Assembly: GCA_945910005.1 (NCBI GenBank) | Contig: OX246740.1 | Span: forward strand, 48,598,617 to 48,662,616 | Direction of reading: 5' to 3' | Length of the DNA stretch: 64,000 nt | Origin: Isoperla grammatica | Taxonomy: Eukaryota > Arthropoda > Insecta > Plecoptera > Perlodidae | Part shown: positions 1-12,407 of the stretch, piece after piece | Layout: each line of letters opens with the position of its first letter | Numbering within the stretch: position 1 is the first letter of the stretch | The notes under the pieces: model-generated | Databases searched by the model: none | Told to the model about the DNA's origin: nothing | What the model saw: only the letters and a program-made list of their open reading frames with translations | Program-made: the position numbers and the translations under genes

Positions 1-1335
1 GCAAATCTAATGGTGCTTTTGTACTTCTGACTCACGATCAATGTTGATCGTTTAGGTTACAGTTATAAAGAACATTACTGCAATTATGGATTGGAGTATA
101 GTTGTGAAAACATGGCGTTTTGAAAGTCAAGTCGTGAACGGTTGTTGGACATTAATTTGTCGTTTAGAGGATTTTATGAGCATAAATATCGAGTTTAATC
201 GATTGTATTTAGAAGCGATTAGTCGTAACGAGTTATGATAGTTTTGCTGTTGAAAACTAATAATGTATTATCATTTCAATCGCGTTCTGTTGTTGGGGAT
301 TTATTATTAATTGTATTTTCAAAGCTGAGTTATTCGTTTATACGTTGATTTGATTAAATAACTAAATTGTCAAAAGAAACTGCATTTGTAATTTCATAAC
401 GTTTGTACCAACTCACACCACGTTTTGTAGTTTTGTAGTACTTCTTTCAATTATATTTCAAAGTTGTATTATTCCATGTCAAGGAGGAAACAGAGCGGAG
501 CTAGCGAAGCTTCCTTTATTTGCAACTTATCAACACTGGAAAAAAGTAAAACAGTTTAAATTGTTACAAACATTATTTTCTTATACTTGTAATATAAACT
601 GCATTGTAGCGAATGCATAGACCGAGCGACCAAAGTGAAACATAGTTAACTCGCTTTGTTCCCGGCGTTCTTCTGTTGAAGTGAATCCCAACTTCTGAGT
701 GGTTCATGCCCATAAGCTTTGCGCTTATCTCATTTGCGTGCATTAAAACTATATAGACACTTAGATTTCGTCTCTGCTTTATAGATATATTTTGCTTCAA
801 AATGTTTGAAAACAGTTTTTTAACTTTTTGCCTTTATATCAAAAAACGAAAACCAAGAAATGTTGTTTGTGTTTCAAATATAAACAATTAACAATCACAA
901 CTTTTTAATATTTATATGACATAGTCATTGTTTATCCAAGAATATTTTTATTTCGAATACACTAAACACCGAACATCAACGGGGGAATATCATAACGCGC
1001 TTCATTATCATACATCTACAGCCTCAATCCTTTCAACAGACTAACGTAATACATATTAGAAAATCATATGCCTTAACCGGAGATCAAACCCGGGACGGAA
1101 AGCAGAAAGAAATCACATAACCAAAAAATATCCACATTTAATTAAAATAACCTTAAACGGCAAAATCATTTATATCATACACGGACAACTTTGTAATTGA
1201 TCTCTTCGCGTCAATGTCTACACAGTTCCTTGCTTCACCGCTAACTGTATACAGCGCCTCGATACGGTAGGTTGTGGTTCCAATTCCCCTCCCTCTCCCC
1301 CCCCCCCCCCCCCCACCACCTTCCACTCATGCAGC
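1..1335. other. Non-coding, no gene recognised
   Basis: No open frame here resembles a known protein or has convincing coding character. The stretch is AT-rich apart from a C-rich run near 1290-1320. A short B-box-like piece (gatcaaacccggga) lies near 1082. I see nothing else supportable. Confidence 0.6.
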
Positions 1336-1715
1336 TTAAGAGGAAGGACTACTAGCCAATATTAAACCCGCGAAATTAACGTATTTTCGTCATATCTCAA
1401 TAACACCACACAATATCGAAAAAGTGACACCTACGCATATTTTGGATTCGTGAGAGCTCAATACCAAATGAAAAAGATTTCGTAGATTGTAGTAATTATA
1501 GTTGTAATTTCTAATAAACTTGTGAATTAATTAAATTAGAAATAATAATTATAATTACTGCAAACCAATAAATCTTTTTCAAACGGTATTGAGCTCTCAC
1601 GAATCCAAAATAAGGGTAGGTGTCACTTTTTCGATATTGTGTGGCGTTATTGAGATATGACGAAAATACGTTTATTTCGCGGGTTTTAATATTGGCGAGT
1701 AGTCCTTCCTCTTAA
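1336..1715. mobile_element. TTAA-flanked foldback element, copy 1
   Basis: Two arms of roughly 140 bp are inverted copies of each other (about 1336-1485 and 1570-1715), separated by a short AT-rich centre. The outer ends read TTAA-GAGGAAGGACTA on the left and its complement followed by TTAA on the right, so TTAA may be a target duplication as in piggyBac-type insertion. There is no coding capacity. A second copy of the same family lies at 46.69-47.17 kb, so this is a dispersed family rather than a local palindrome. Assignment to piggyBac rests only on the TTAA flanks. Confidence 0.85.
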
Positions 1716-3910
1716 CGGCTCTTCGAACATCTGTAGTGTAGCGGTTTTCAGAAGTTTTCATCTCGCACAAAGATGATTGATTAGTATTATACGATTAAAT
1801 CATACCATTACATAAGTTGAATATCTCAAATTAAGACCTATCACATCACACAGCAGGTGTTTACAATGTTATAGTAATCGAAACTAGTAGCAAAAACAAA
1901 ATTCAGTTACGTTTAGCGGCCTGGTCTCGAATTACGTTGTTAAATTACTATCATTATGTAAGTGTTACTTGTTAGGTAGGCAGGCAGCCTCTTTGTATTG
2001 ATAATTTCTGATAATGATAAAATCTATTACATCATGAGCTCTTTATTATTTAATAATGGCTGAGATGGAGGTTGGTAGTGGTGTTCGGTAGCAATGAAAG
2101 TTGTCTTACAGATAACGGCTTAGCACCTGGTTTAGCATTGTAGACGGGTTGGAGTATATTACAACCTGGACTGGACAAGATTATTTATAATGTTTGATTT
2201 TTATGTATGCGAATACAGGGTGCACATTTAATACGTACGTAGGTATTAGGATATAAAATGTTGACGTTAACTCGAGATACAAAGAAAAGTGTGAAAATAA
2301 CTGTATGACAAAAATCACATTCTTCACAAAAATGTGAAATGTTTTGGGGATGTCTTTCTAAGTGACACATGCCAGATTAGACCGACTGAATAAATGTTTG
2401 TGGTTATTATAATTTAGTGTATTGTGTGTAGGATTGTTTTAAAAATATCTTCATAGAAATTCGCACGATTTTTAACCTTGAGAAATGAATACTGTAATCT
2501 TTTTCTCAGCAATCTGTGGGGGAAAGGGGTTGGGGGGATCTCGTCTATGAAAAGTGCAATCCATCCATACTATCCAAATTGATGTCGTTATATAATTTCA
2601 CAATTCATACTAAAAATGAACAGTAAACAAATGTAATATATTATCATTACTTACGATGTGAATTATTTCTATTTTATACCTCCAAGCCGAATCTGATTAT
2701 TTATTAAATTATTCCTTTGTGTATTTTCATATTCAGACATAAAATCTCAAAGGTTAAAATGATTGCAAGTAGTAATAATATACTATGATATTCAATAATG
2801 ATAACAAAATCAATAAACAAAAATTGAAGGGAAAAAAGAGCAGTGAAACTGCTCTCACACTAAGCACTGTTTTGATATGGTGATAGTTTCTTCCATTCCT
2901 TTGTGCATCTCTGTAAAAAAAAATGATAGCTAGACGTTTTTCAAATAAGGTACTATTTAGTTACAAAGAGGTTTTTTTTCATAGCGTTAAGCCCGCGACC
3001 CGTTTATAAATAATATCATTCTGTCTGCATGGCCCATAAATATGAAATAATCACTAACGATGGCAAAAAACGGATAAAGCACATAAAAGTTGCAGCTTTC
3101 ATTGACATTAGCATTAAAAACAGATACATTACATTTGTCGTTGTTATCTTTTTATTGCTTTAGTAAATCAACGCGTCTGGTATCAAATGGTTTGATGTGA
3201 CCGCTGTGTGATACGACACGACATTAGGGTGAACTGAAAATATTCATCGCGAAACTTTCCGTGGGGGGGATTGTGGGTTTTCTGTTACTATACCGTATAA
3301 CTGTAATTCTTAACAATAAGCCATACACTAACTTATTTTATATCTGAATAGTTATGTTTGTCACCACAATTTTTTTTAATATTTGAAAAATTGCTTAATA
3401 TAAAGGAAACGTATCTTATCGTAAACGTTCACTTATCAGCATCAACTAAAAAATAAAAATGAGTATGTCCAACTCTTAAGCCGCTATCTGCAACTTAACA
3501 CTATCCATAGAAGACTATTCTAGATCGTCTATACATTGCGGGGTTAGAATCCAATTATGAGATGAATTTCCAGTTGACATGGGAGTACTCAAAAAAAGGG
3601 GGGGTTACTTTAGTTTAATGAAGAGTCACATAATTTATCATTTGCAATGGCGAATAGTTTCTATGGCACTTAACAACACATTAATTAAGAAGACATTTGG
3701 GTCGAGTATATAATATACATCTACGACATAATTGTTTTTATAACAGTGCATCATATGACGGATGGATGTGCTAAACAGTACGGCTGGTTAGTGTTATATG
3801 GGTTATAATAAGTATCACATCTTCATCATATTTCATATAGTTGAATGAAATATCTCTTCATTATTTACTCTTTTTTGTCATTAGTTTGTTGTCCTTATGC
3901 TGTATAATCT
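1716..3910. other. Intergenic, no gene recognised
   Basis: AT-rich sequence with only short fortuitous open frames and a few homopolymer runs. No splice-bounded exon or repeat could be supported by eye. Confidence 0.55.
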
Positions 3911-4024
3911 ATAGCCCATGATTAGGCCAAAGAGGGTATGGGCATGCCCATAACCCTACACTGGCCATCCTGTCCTTCCATGGGACAGGAAAACCACTAT
4001 AAATTAATTAATAGCCCATGATTA
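3911..4024. mobile_element. 86-bp insertion with 14-bp target duplication
   Basis: The 14-mer atagcccatgatta occurs at 3911-3924 and again at 4011-4024, bracketing an 86-bp insert. The insert ends in an AT-rich tail (aaattaattaat) and contains two short hairpins, ATGGGCATGCCCAT and a CCTGTCC/GGACAGG stem just before the tail. A long target duplication, simple tail and 3' hairpin are what target-primed reverse transcription leaves. The likeliest reading is a very short SINE or a 5'-truncated LINE tail. The parent family is not recognised. Confidence 0.7.
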
Positions 4025-7000
4025 TCTATTACACGTTCTACAACCTATCTTGAACTGTTAAATTATATGGTTTAAAGGTGGATTTTCGGAAATAGCTAAA
4101 CCAAATTATATCTAAATAAAAAACTGACAACACGAGCAGCGTCTAAGAAAAAGAACAGATTATCTCGAAAATTAACGCACTTTGGTACCTGTTTTTTCTT
4201 TGTTTATGCCAGTGGTTAGACCTGAATGACATTCTTACAACGGTACATACAAGTCTTGTATCTATGTATTCACTACCTAAGTTATTAATTCTATCCGGGC
4301 CATTTTATTAGAGAATCATTCAAGTATATTTAGTTTCATAATTTAGTTTCACCCCCAATCTCTCCAAAATGTATTCTTTTGTAAGCTTTAACTTCAGAAT
4401 GATGTATTAATTTCTAAATGAATATTTGCAAATGGTTAACACCTTCTTGCGTGCCCCCGCTACCTCGCATAGTCCCTCACTTCGCCGGCTATTCAGCTCC
4501 TATTGTTTTGACGAGAGTTATCTCAGGAAACAATGAAGTAGCCTGGCCACCACAATAGCCAGATAGAAACCAACCCACTGACCACTTAGTTCTTGTACAT
4601 GGTTCTATCTAGTAAACCCATCCTCTATTCCACCGCTAAGTACTAACAGACTAACCGCAATCCTTGTGTCTTTGAAAGCTCTAGTTAGAGGAATTGAACG
4701 CACTAGACCTCTAGAACGTTCTTGTGAAAAGTGAGATTATATTATGAAGAAGAGATGAGAATTTGTCTAGTTTTATTTATTTACCAATCTTAAGGATTCT
4801 ACCACCAGATCTAGGTAGTGCGGGAATGATTTCTACAAGGAACATAACGATTAAATTGTGCAATAATATATACCATACTGAAAATCAACTCGATAGAAGC
4901 TGAGTGGGTAGCCAATAGTAAACACCAAAAAAAAAACTTTTCTCTCGTGAATCACAACCTTATAAGTAGAAGTTTTTTCCCATACACGGTGTCAAAAGAA
5001 AAACACTCTTGTTTTCGGTAGTTAAGTTTGACTTTTCAGGAAGTAAAAAAGGAAAAATATTTTAATTTTGTTTAAACATTCACAAATATTTCACTTTTTA
5101 GACAAAACCAAAAGTGAAATCCATGGATTTGGCCGATGAGTTTATGATCAGTGAAATATCACGGTATCGACATGTATCACAATCCTCTTACGAGATAATA
5201 ATGAAAACCTCAAACGAAAGTACTTTGCAATAATTTTAACACCTTTTCTAGGTACTAAACAGATTATCGGCTGATTGACATCCGGTTACCTCATATTTAA
5301 AGTAGTCTTCGAGTCGTATCGCATGTCAAACCTCCCATAAAGCTGACTGTGAAACCGCGGTATTACGTAGAACTTTATCAGACATGTAACGGTCAATTTG
5401 CCTTCCATTTTACGAGCTCGCTATTGAAAAAACACATCGATACTGAGCTAGATTATGCGGTTATTTAATACTACTATGAATGGGATGTTGTGTTGTTAAG
5501 CTGTTGCGGTGATGATTTCACTGCGGTCATAACGATACGGACGATATAGTTGAATTGAACCACAGATAACAAATTACACGAAGTGTGTTAATTTTTTATT
5601 TGTGGTTAACAAGGTGGGTTCTTCCCCGTGGTGAGCGGTGCCCGCAAAGAGGGCTCTCATGCATCCATTTTGTAATGTCTTCATTCATCTTATATTATTA
5701 TCTAGCTTCTTTCTTCTTTCTAGCTATATTATTATTCTAGCTTCTAAACATTAGCATTATTAGACTCACCATATCTGGTTGTGACAGCATGAGTATAGGT
5801 ATATATATTATGTGTGTGTGGATAGGCACTGTTATATGCATTACATGTTATTGCATCTTATCTGTACTATCAATTCCTATTTATATTAGGCCTATGCAAT
5901 ATCTGATTATTCTTATGTGTTAACCTATATTCTTGATCTCTTATACTGATTTACTTGGTAAAAATCAATAACGTAAGCCTTAGTCATAATATAGAATATG
6001 TATTTCAAACAATATAATGTTGTTAAAGAAACAAGGCAAAATAAATAATAAAAAAAAAAACACCTTTTCCCTTTCTACTTTCACATTCTACTTCTACATA
6101 ATTTCCGGCCCTCATTACGATCCAAACACACTCCTACCTCTTATGCTTAAAAAACTTAATCCTCTAACCCCCTTTTTTCAATTCTCTTTACAACCCCAGC
6201 GATGTGCAATGGAACTAATTCGGCCATTGTCACATGACCTAGCTTTCGAGTACGAAAAAAAAATATTTATTTTATGACACGAAAAAGCTATTAAAGCAAA
6301 ATGTTCATTACGTTCGTAATGAACAAATTCTTCATTAAAATGTATAGGATGTTTGGATGACATATTCACGCCTATTATGGTCCTGCTATAAAAGAATGGC
6401 CTGCATAACAATAAATCACAAGTGGTATCGCACTAGTTAGCTCATATAGTCAACATAACATACGTGATGAGGCATACGGAATCACGTTATAAACTGTGTT
6501 TATCGCAAGCGCACACGAGCCAACTGTATGACCATGTATCAATAACGTTTTTACGAGTTATTGCGGTTTACACCAATAAAACTCTACAACTTCATGACCG
6601 CATATTTTCCAAGTTGCGTAATTCACTTGGCTATAGTATCGTGATTGATATAACGCGTTGTAGGGTAGATAAAACCAAATAGAATTTAGTAGTATGTCAA
6701 TAAATGATCACCTGATTCAAACATCACAAGTTTTTTTGCCCTTCTTTGTAAATCAGTTTTATAACTGAATGGAGGATATATCCTATTTAAATAAAAAAAA
6801 CATAGATTCAATCCAAAAGTATATTAACAGTTCCCACGTGACGTCACAGTGGCCACGATTGTGACACAATGATTGAGGTATAATCGAGATCATAGATGGA
6901 TATTATTTGAAAATTTACTAGATGCATCTTTAGAATTTAAAAAAGTAGAAATAAATAACAAAGCATCTCTCATTTTTATCACACATACAAATTTTATTTT

Positions 7001-7861
7001 CAAAATACTGAATTTTAGAGAACGAATGTTAGATAACGGTTTCGACATTGGGACGTACTCAAACTGTCATAGTTTTGTCGCAAAGATGGCCGCCACGCGC
7101 ACAGATGTGACGTCGTACGCGCAACCTACAAATATGAATGTTGCTCCACGCAAAAAGATCCGGGAGATTGTGGGTTCGATTCCCAGCTCAGTTAGTCATA
7201 ACGTGATTTAGTCATAAACCTGTGATTAACTGCTAAAAAATATCCTTTCACATTCCTTCTCAACAATACCTCTAGTGGCTGATTAATACAAACTAGCCTT
7301 TCAATCGATAAAATAGATAAATGTGAGAATCCATAAAAGGACTCTTCACTCTTTATATTCTATTACCTATTTTTTGTGTAATGAAGCATTATAGAAAGTG
7401 GTAAACACCGACAAATTTCAAATAAATTATTAACGGAATGTCAAGAGTAATCGACGCCATTATAATATTATGAGACATTAATTCTCATTGTCACGATTAG
7501 TAAAGTAGTTGTTTGTATAGTGTTTGAATAAATAAGTCAGCTGGCTGCATGGTCACCAATGGAAGGTAAACATCAAGGAAAAGAAGAACAAGAACAAAAT
7601 AAAATTAAAAGAGAATGTTGCACTGTTTTTAATTTCAAACGCTGGACATTTCAAATCACAGTGATGCCACATTGGGCATGTAAGAGCTAGAGTTAATCGC
7701 GGATCAAGAAGCACCCCAGCAAATATGCAGTCTCAAAGAGGAACATATTTCCCATTTTGCAACGTTGTAAAATTTAATCTCGTCACCGAAATCTAAACGA
7801 GTAACCCTCACGATTTCTACTTGAAACAACAAAATTACAGATAAAGTATTTAGATGTATCA
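4025..7861. other. Intergenic, no gene recognised
   Basis: No exon recognised on either strand. Minor items: an 11-bp perfect inverted repeat with 2-nt spacer near 6302-6325 (TGTTCATTACG), a CT/TA-rich patch near 5685-5760, and a B-box-like stretch (gggttcgattcccag) near 7172 that may be a decayed tRNA-derived SINE. Confidence 0.5.
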
Positions 7862-8085
7862 TTGAGTGTGTATTGTAGGGTAGAGACCCAACGGCTACGG
7901 TTGTCTGTCTACTGCTTCGTACCGCTAAACATTATCTAGTCGGCTAGTAGCAGAACGCAAGACAGTGCACAAAATTCGTGCATGCGTTTACATTCTGCTA
8001 CTAGCCGACTTGCGCACGTTGACTGTACGATGCGGTAAACTAACAGCCGCTGCCGTTGGGCCTCTACCCTACAATACACACTCAA
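7862..8085. mobile_element. Foldback/MITE-like element (~224 bp)
   Basis: The outer ends are inverted copies (ttgagtgtgtattgtagggt at the left, complement at the right). The homology continues inward with a few mismatches to a second strongly matching block (cggctagtagcagaa and its complement) around a central loop near 7966-7990. No coding capacity and no clear target duplication. Confidence 0.75.
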
Positions 8086-8225
8086 AAGTAATACGGGTCT
8101 ACTTAGAGGAAAACTGTTGAAGAATTAACACCACTTGAAACACTGTGAAGATGTCGTTTTCTCTACACAGACGATGAGGGGTGATACACGGAGCTGAAGG
8201 ACAATTACTAAAATCCAAAGCCTTA

Positions 8226-8299
8226 TGCCGCATGAGGGACTCGAACCCCTGTCCTTGAGTGGTATACGCTTAGGACCTAAGCCCCAACCGCATAAAGCA
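8226..8299 (-). repeat. tRNA-like relic (possible SINE head)
   Basis: Read on the minus strand this 74-nt segment has a good B box (GGGGTTCGAGTCCCT) and a 3' end that can pair, imperfectly, with the 5' end as an acceptor stem. I cannot fold a proper anticodon arm: the middle forms GCTTAGG/CCTAAGC instead, and the conserved D-arm bases are not all present. It is therefore more likely a tRNA pseudogene or tRNA-derived SINE than a working tRNA. Confidence 0.35.
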
Positions 8300-8401
8300 C
8301 CGGAGAGTTCGCCAGCACCAGCATGAGACTATAGTTAACAACTTTAAAACCTTTCGTTGAGCTTGCATTTTGCCGGGTTCCTCTTGATCTAAGCCGCTCA
8401 T

Positions 8402-9043
8402 CTAAAAGAAATTATTGTTTTGGTTCACGTAGAACCCGTGTCCGGCCCCATGCCCGCCAAAGTCCACCCCCACGCCGTAACCCCCCGGATGCGACCTCAG
8501 CGGGTCCTCGTCGATGACGTCATGATGCTTCAAGGTCACCGTATGTCCGTGACCAATAGGAATCAAGACAATATCATGCAGAACAGGGGGATGCCCCAAT
8601 GCCTTTGTATCATGCGATATCACGTGAGTTTCGTGCAATACGTGAGGTTTCACGTCATGGATAACGACGTGCGTATCATGGACGACTAGGGGTTGATGTT
8701 CATGGACAACGACGTCGTGAGTTATCACGTGCGTGTCTGTCTTTATCACGGGGATGATTTTGGTTTTGGCGGCGACGACGACTAGGGAGTTTCCGTGCGC
8801 GGTGGTTGGCAACACGTCGTGGTGGATGATGGTTTGGTGGTGGACGATCACGTGACCCTTCTCGTGGTGGGGGACGACGATTTGGTGGTGAGAGGCGTCG
8901 GGGCTGGTCACGCCGACGATGTAGCCGATCTCTAGGGGTGATCGTCTGGTGATCTTGTGGTGGTGGTGATTGGTGAGATGTTTCTCTGCTGTTGACGTCA
9001 TTATGTTGACCAGGACCATCAATAAGGGAGCTGCCTTCAGCTC
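8402..9043 (-). CDS. Histidine-rich secreted low-complexity protein, 3' exon
   Basis: A 213-codon terminal exon ending in TAG. The acceptor ataatcttccag/GAG at 9043-9044 begins the frame, and the first residues (ELKAAPLLMVLVNIMTSTAE) look like the hydrophobic part of a signal peptide. The start codon is thus expected in a short upstream exon at higher coordinates, which I could not place. The mature part is dominated by His, Val, Asp and Thr, with repeated THV-x-x-HDV and VHDTHVVIHDV-type units, then a Gly-rich tail (GGYGVGVDFGGHGAGHGF) and NQNNNFF. A split signal peptide followed by one large repetitive exon is typical of arthropod cuticular and other structural secreted proteins. Metal binding or crosslinking by the histidines is possible but unproven. 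Local GC content is clearly above the flanks, and no stop codons interrupt the frame. An internal ATG at 9019 could serve as a start if the splice model is wrong. Confidence 0.7.
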   Translation of the reverse strand, partial: ELKAAPLLMVLVNIMTSTAEKHLTNHHHHKITRRSPLEIGYIVGVTSPDASHHQIVVPHHEKGHVIVHHQTIIHHDVLPTTAHGNSLVVVAAKTKIIPVIKTDTHVITHDVVVHEHQPLVVHDTHVVIHDVKPHVLHETHVISHDTKALGHPPVLHDIVLIPIGHGHTVTLKHHDVIDEDPLRSHPGGYGVGVDFGGHGAGHGFYVNQNNNFF

Positions 9044-9148
9044 CTGGAAGATTATAAACTAGTTAACAAGGTTAACATTAATTATAGCAACCATCATGTA
9101 TAAAAACTTAATGATGCAAAGGTGCATTCAATAAAATTAACACTATAG

Positions 9149-9234
9149 TAACGTTTGGGCCAATCCCATTAGCCGATACATAAGCTAACCTGCTTACAGC
9201 TACTGCTAAACGAATGGAATTGACTCAAACGTTA
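9149..9234. repeat. Short inverted-repeat element
   Basis: About 22 bp at each end are imperfect inverted copies (taacgtttgggccaatccca against the complement of the right end). The unit is about 86 bp, a size and structure typical of a MITE remnant. No target duplication can be assigned. Confidence 0.5.
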
Positions 9235-9472
9235 ATTTTACCGTTTCTGTTACTCATATTTTCAATGTGGATGGACCACGGCGGTTCCAGACGCTTTTTT
9301 GCTTTTTGAAGATATTCGAATAAAGGAACTTGAAATGCAATGGTAAAAAATAAAACAAGCACAAATTGTGGACAAAGCATTTTCACATTTGCCTGAATGC
9401 TTTTATGACGACGTAGCCAATCCAACGATGGGATATCAATGCAACATTAATTGGAGGTCAACCGCTAAATGT

Positions 9473-9619
9473 CCACTTTTACACCGAACAATTAACTGGT
9501 GCCAATTAAGCTGCAACTCGTCTACTTGTAGTGTAGAAGTGATGCAAACTGATTAATTGGATCACTTCTTCACGGCTGGTTGACGAGTAGTACCCGTTAA
9601 TTGTGCAGTGTAGAAGTGG
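9473..9619. repeat. Short inverted-repeat element
   Basis: The ends (ccacttttacaccgaacaat and, inverted at the right, ccacttctacactgcacaat) match over about 28 bp with few mismatches. An internal second fold involves gtgtagaagtgat/atcacttcttcac. MITE-like, not coding. Confidence 0.55.
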
Positions 9620-12360
9620 CATCACTAATTCCGCGTAAACATAATTATAACATGCAAGGTTCAACCGCCGATCTAAATAATACAAGAGTAGGACAGATAT
9701 ACCTTATTTACCTATATCATGTATTGTGTACTCGATTTGTTATTAATCAGTCTAAATGCAATGTTTGATCATTATTAGATGAGTAAGAGCAAATAGAAGC
9801 CATGTTGGATAACTATATAATATGTACGGAAGAGGAGTGTTACAGTAAGGAAAGTTTTGATCATACCATTGATTTACTTTTGTCTCCCAGTACACGTGTA
9901 CAATTATTGTTGATTCCTCAATTCTAACGTTTTTTAATGCAAACCATCGACTGGCGACGAATTTTGACATAAAATGTATCTCAATTTTGTTTATAAAACG
10001 TACAATTAACATGTTTAGATCCATGCAATTTGTGTATTCTCTTTTGTAACATGAATTGAATAGATAAGTGCAAACCATTACTCGGTTCCTACCTTACCTA
10101 TTATTGTATTTTGTCGATTCATGGTATACGTTGTTTTTGTCGATACCATTATCAAGTTGTTAACTTCGTCCATGTCAAAACACGACGCATGCTCAATGTG
10201 TATGATGTTAAAAATAGCCTCAAACCAAGGTTAATAAAACCATCGTTAATCTATAGTTATTGCTTAACGCTCAATTTGGTAGCAAGGTTATAAATTGTGC
10301 AACTGCGAGGCTATTATTGTTTGTGTTGGTTATTGTATTATCATCACGAGAATTTTTTGTTGCCCACGGCAATAAAAAATTAGTTTGAGATGTGAAGAAC
10401 AAAAACGCCGACGTCATAAAAAATAACAACGAAGAATAAATACGGTTGTTATTTAACTGCTGCCTAGGTGTGATAATGAGTCGTTAATTTAGAACCAGTC
10501 TCTATGTTTATGGCGTTGTTTGTTTGAAAATTGTAAATGTGTCCTACTTAAACCGTTCATTTAACCTTCCTTTCAAATCCAATGATAAAAAGTAGATTTA
10601 ATGTTGAATAATTGTCTTGATTTGAAAGTTGGAAGGTTGACACTAAGTGGTGGCAACTGTTATTATTATCAACTGCATTACGGGTCATCATAAATGGTGC
10701 ATTAATGTCGAAAGACACGAATCTAAGTGCACTTGATAATGAAAGGTCTAGATTAACTTAATTTTGAACCAGGTCATTTTTTTTTTTGTATTTTGGGCCC
10801 TACCTCAAGTAGAAAATACGAAGCCTTGAGGAAGGGTCTGGTACCCGAAATGCAATGACCTTCAATACTGTTAGTATCCTAACATAATATTTAATTTACT
10901 TTCTTGTCTTCACTTTTTGTCTAAATGACCCTTGTGAAGCAGAGAGTACAGGGAGTATTAAGCGACTTGCTAAAAAAAGAGTAAATGGCTATTTCTTCTT
11001 TTAGACATTACCAGTAACTACAAACAATGATAATAATAAGAATATTGAGTATTTAAATTCAAATGGTCATTTTTAAATTTGTGTTATTTCAGTTTCTCGT
11101 GATACCCTTTCTTGAGTAGAATAGAGCCTTAAGAGCAAAAAAACTGAATCTAACACACAACAAACCACCAAGAGACCTTGGCAAGTTTAATTATTAATTC
11201 ATCATTAACGCCATATTTCACCATTAAATGACAATACCACAAGAAACAGCCGCGTGGGATTCACTATTGTCCGATACATTTGTATTCCTTGTGACTCAAC
11301 TACTTAATTTGCATTACTCCCATTAACGCCCACAAAACATTAAGTAACTTATTCTATAACCAGTTATCATTAGATAGGTACTAATTAACGAAACGTGTTG
11401 CAACAACTGAACTGCATTTTGCATAATAAAGGTTTTGTTTTGTTTTCAGTGTATTAATGGTAACAATTTATTAAAAACCTCTCAAACTCTACCGTTACAC
11501 GAATTGTGTTTCGACCAACTTTAATAAAACTAACAGTGAATTAATTTGAATGGCACAGTTTGCGTACCGGAAATCAGGGTTAATTACGTCCCGGTTTGTA
11601 AAGAAAAGTATTGGTAAATTGATTGATTACGTTTTCTACATTTCTCGCCAAAAAGTGTTTTAAAACTCGCATCTGAACTCATTTTTTCGTTTGCCACTTT
11701 GTTGTTCTCATTGCTGTAATTTTTACGGGGGTGGGGGGGGGGGATATTTTGTTATTAACTGTGACAAGAGGTGAGAATTGGGTCTAGTTTAGTCAAAATT
11801 GTGTGAGGGCGACATAATTTTATACTTTATAGACACACACATAATAAAATCACTCAATTTTAGAAACTGTCTATACATATTTTATTATTTGAAGTTTATT
11901 GCCCGTCATTGCCCACTCTCTTATATTATCAAATCACCGTGTCATAGGTCTACTTGTCTGGCAAGCAACTCTTGTTCAGCACTGATCTTTTTCACCTTGC
12001 CAATTAGTGTCATGTCACATATAATCCCCGCTGGCCTCTGCAGTCATAATACTCGTTGCAGTCAGACTATATGACAAACACGCAAAGCGCAATCTGCAAT
12101 ACCCGCACTTATTAGATCAAACTGCAGTAACAGACTGACTCATGTCTTTATATTTAATGTATTCATTGCCAGTATTTATTATTTTAAACACAATTCTTGC
12201 AAAATAATACGGTTATCAGATGTTGTTATAAAAGGATATATAACCATATACATATTATTGTGAGTCAGCACGGTTTGTATTTGTTCGTAAAAGGAATTAC
12301 AAATCTAGGATTAATGGCTAATCTCCTGGTTAAAACATGATTGAAACTGGACTTTCAAAA

Positions 12361-12362
<2 letters not shown>
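9620..12362. other. Intergenic, no gene recognised
   Basis: No supportable exon. A hairpin tail motif (cttgaggaagGGTctggtACCcgaaatg) near 10825-10852 resembles the retroelement-tail motifs found elsewhere in this window. A G-rich run sits near 11728-11743. Confidence 0.5.

Positions 12363-12404
<42 letters not shown>
12363..12404. repeat. (TA)n microsatellite
   Basis: Uninterrupted TA dinucleotides for about 42 bp. Confidence 0.95.

Positions 12405-12407
<3 letters not shown>

Noticed and set aside
6302..6325. Palindrome TGTTCATTACG as a nuclear-receptor or other regulatory site
   Set aside because: It does not fit a half-site consensus I can name and there is no gene nearby.
8420..8689. 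Plus-strand 89-codon frame opposite the His-rich exon
   Set aside because: Antisense shadow of the better-supported minus-strand exon with its acceptor and signal-like segment.
10091..10140. Possible exon 1 for the His-rich gene (ATG AAT CGA before a gtaagg donor on the minus strand)
   Set aside because: The phase at the donor does not match the frame of the 9043 acceptor.
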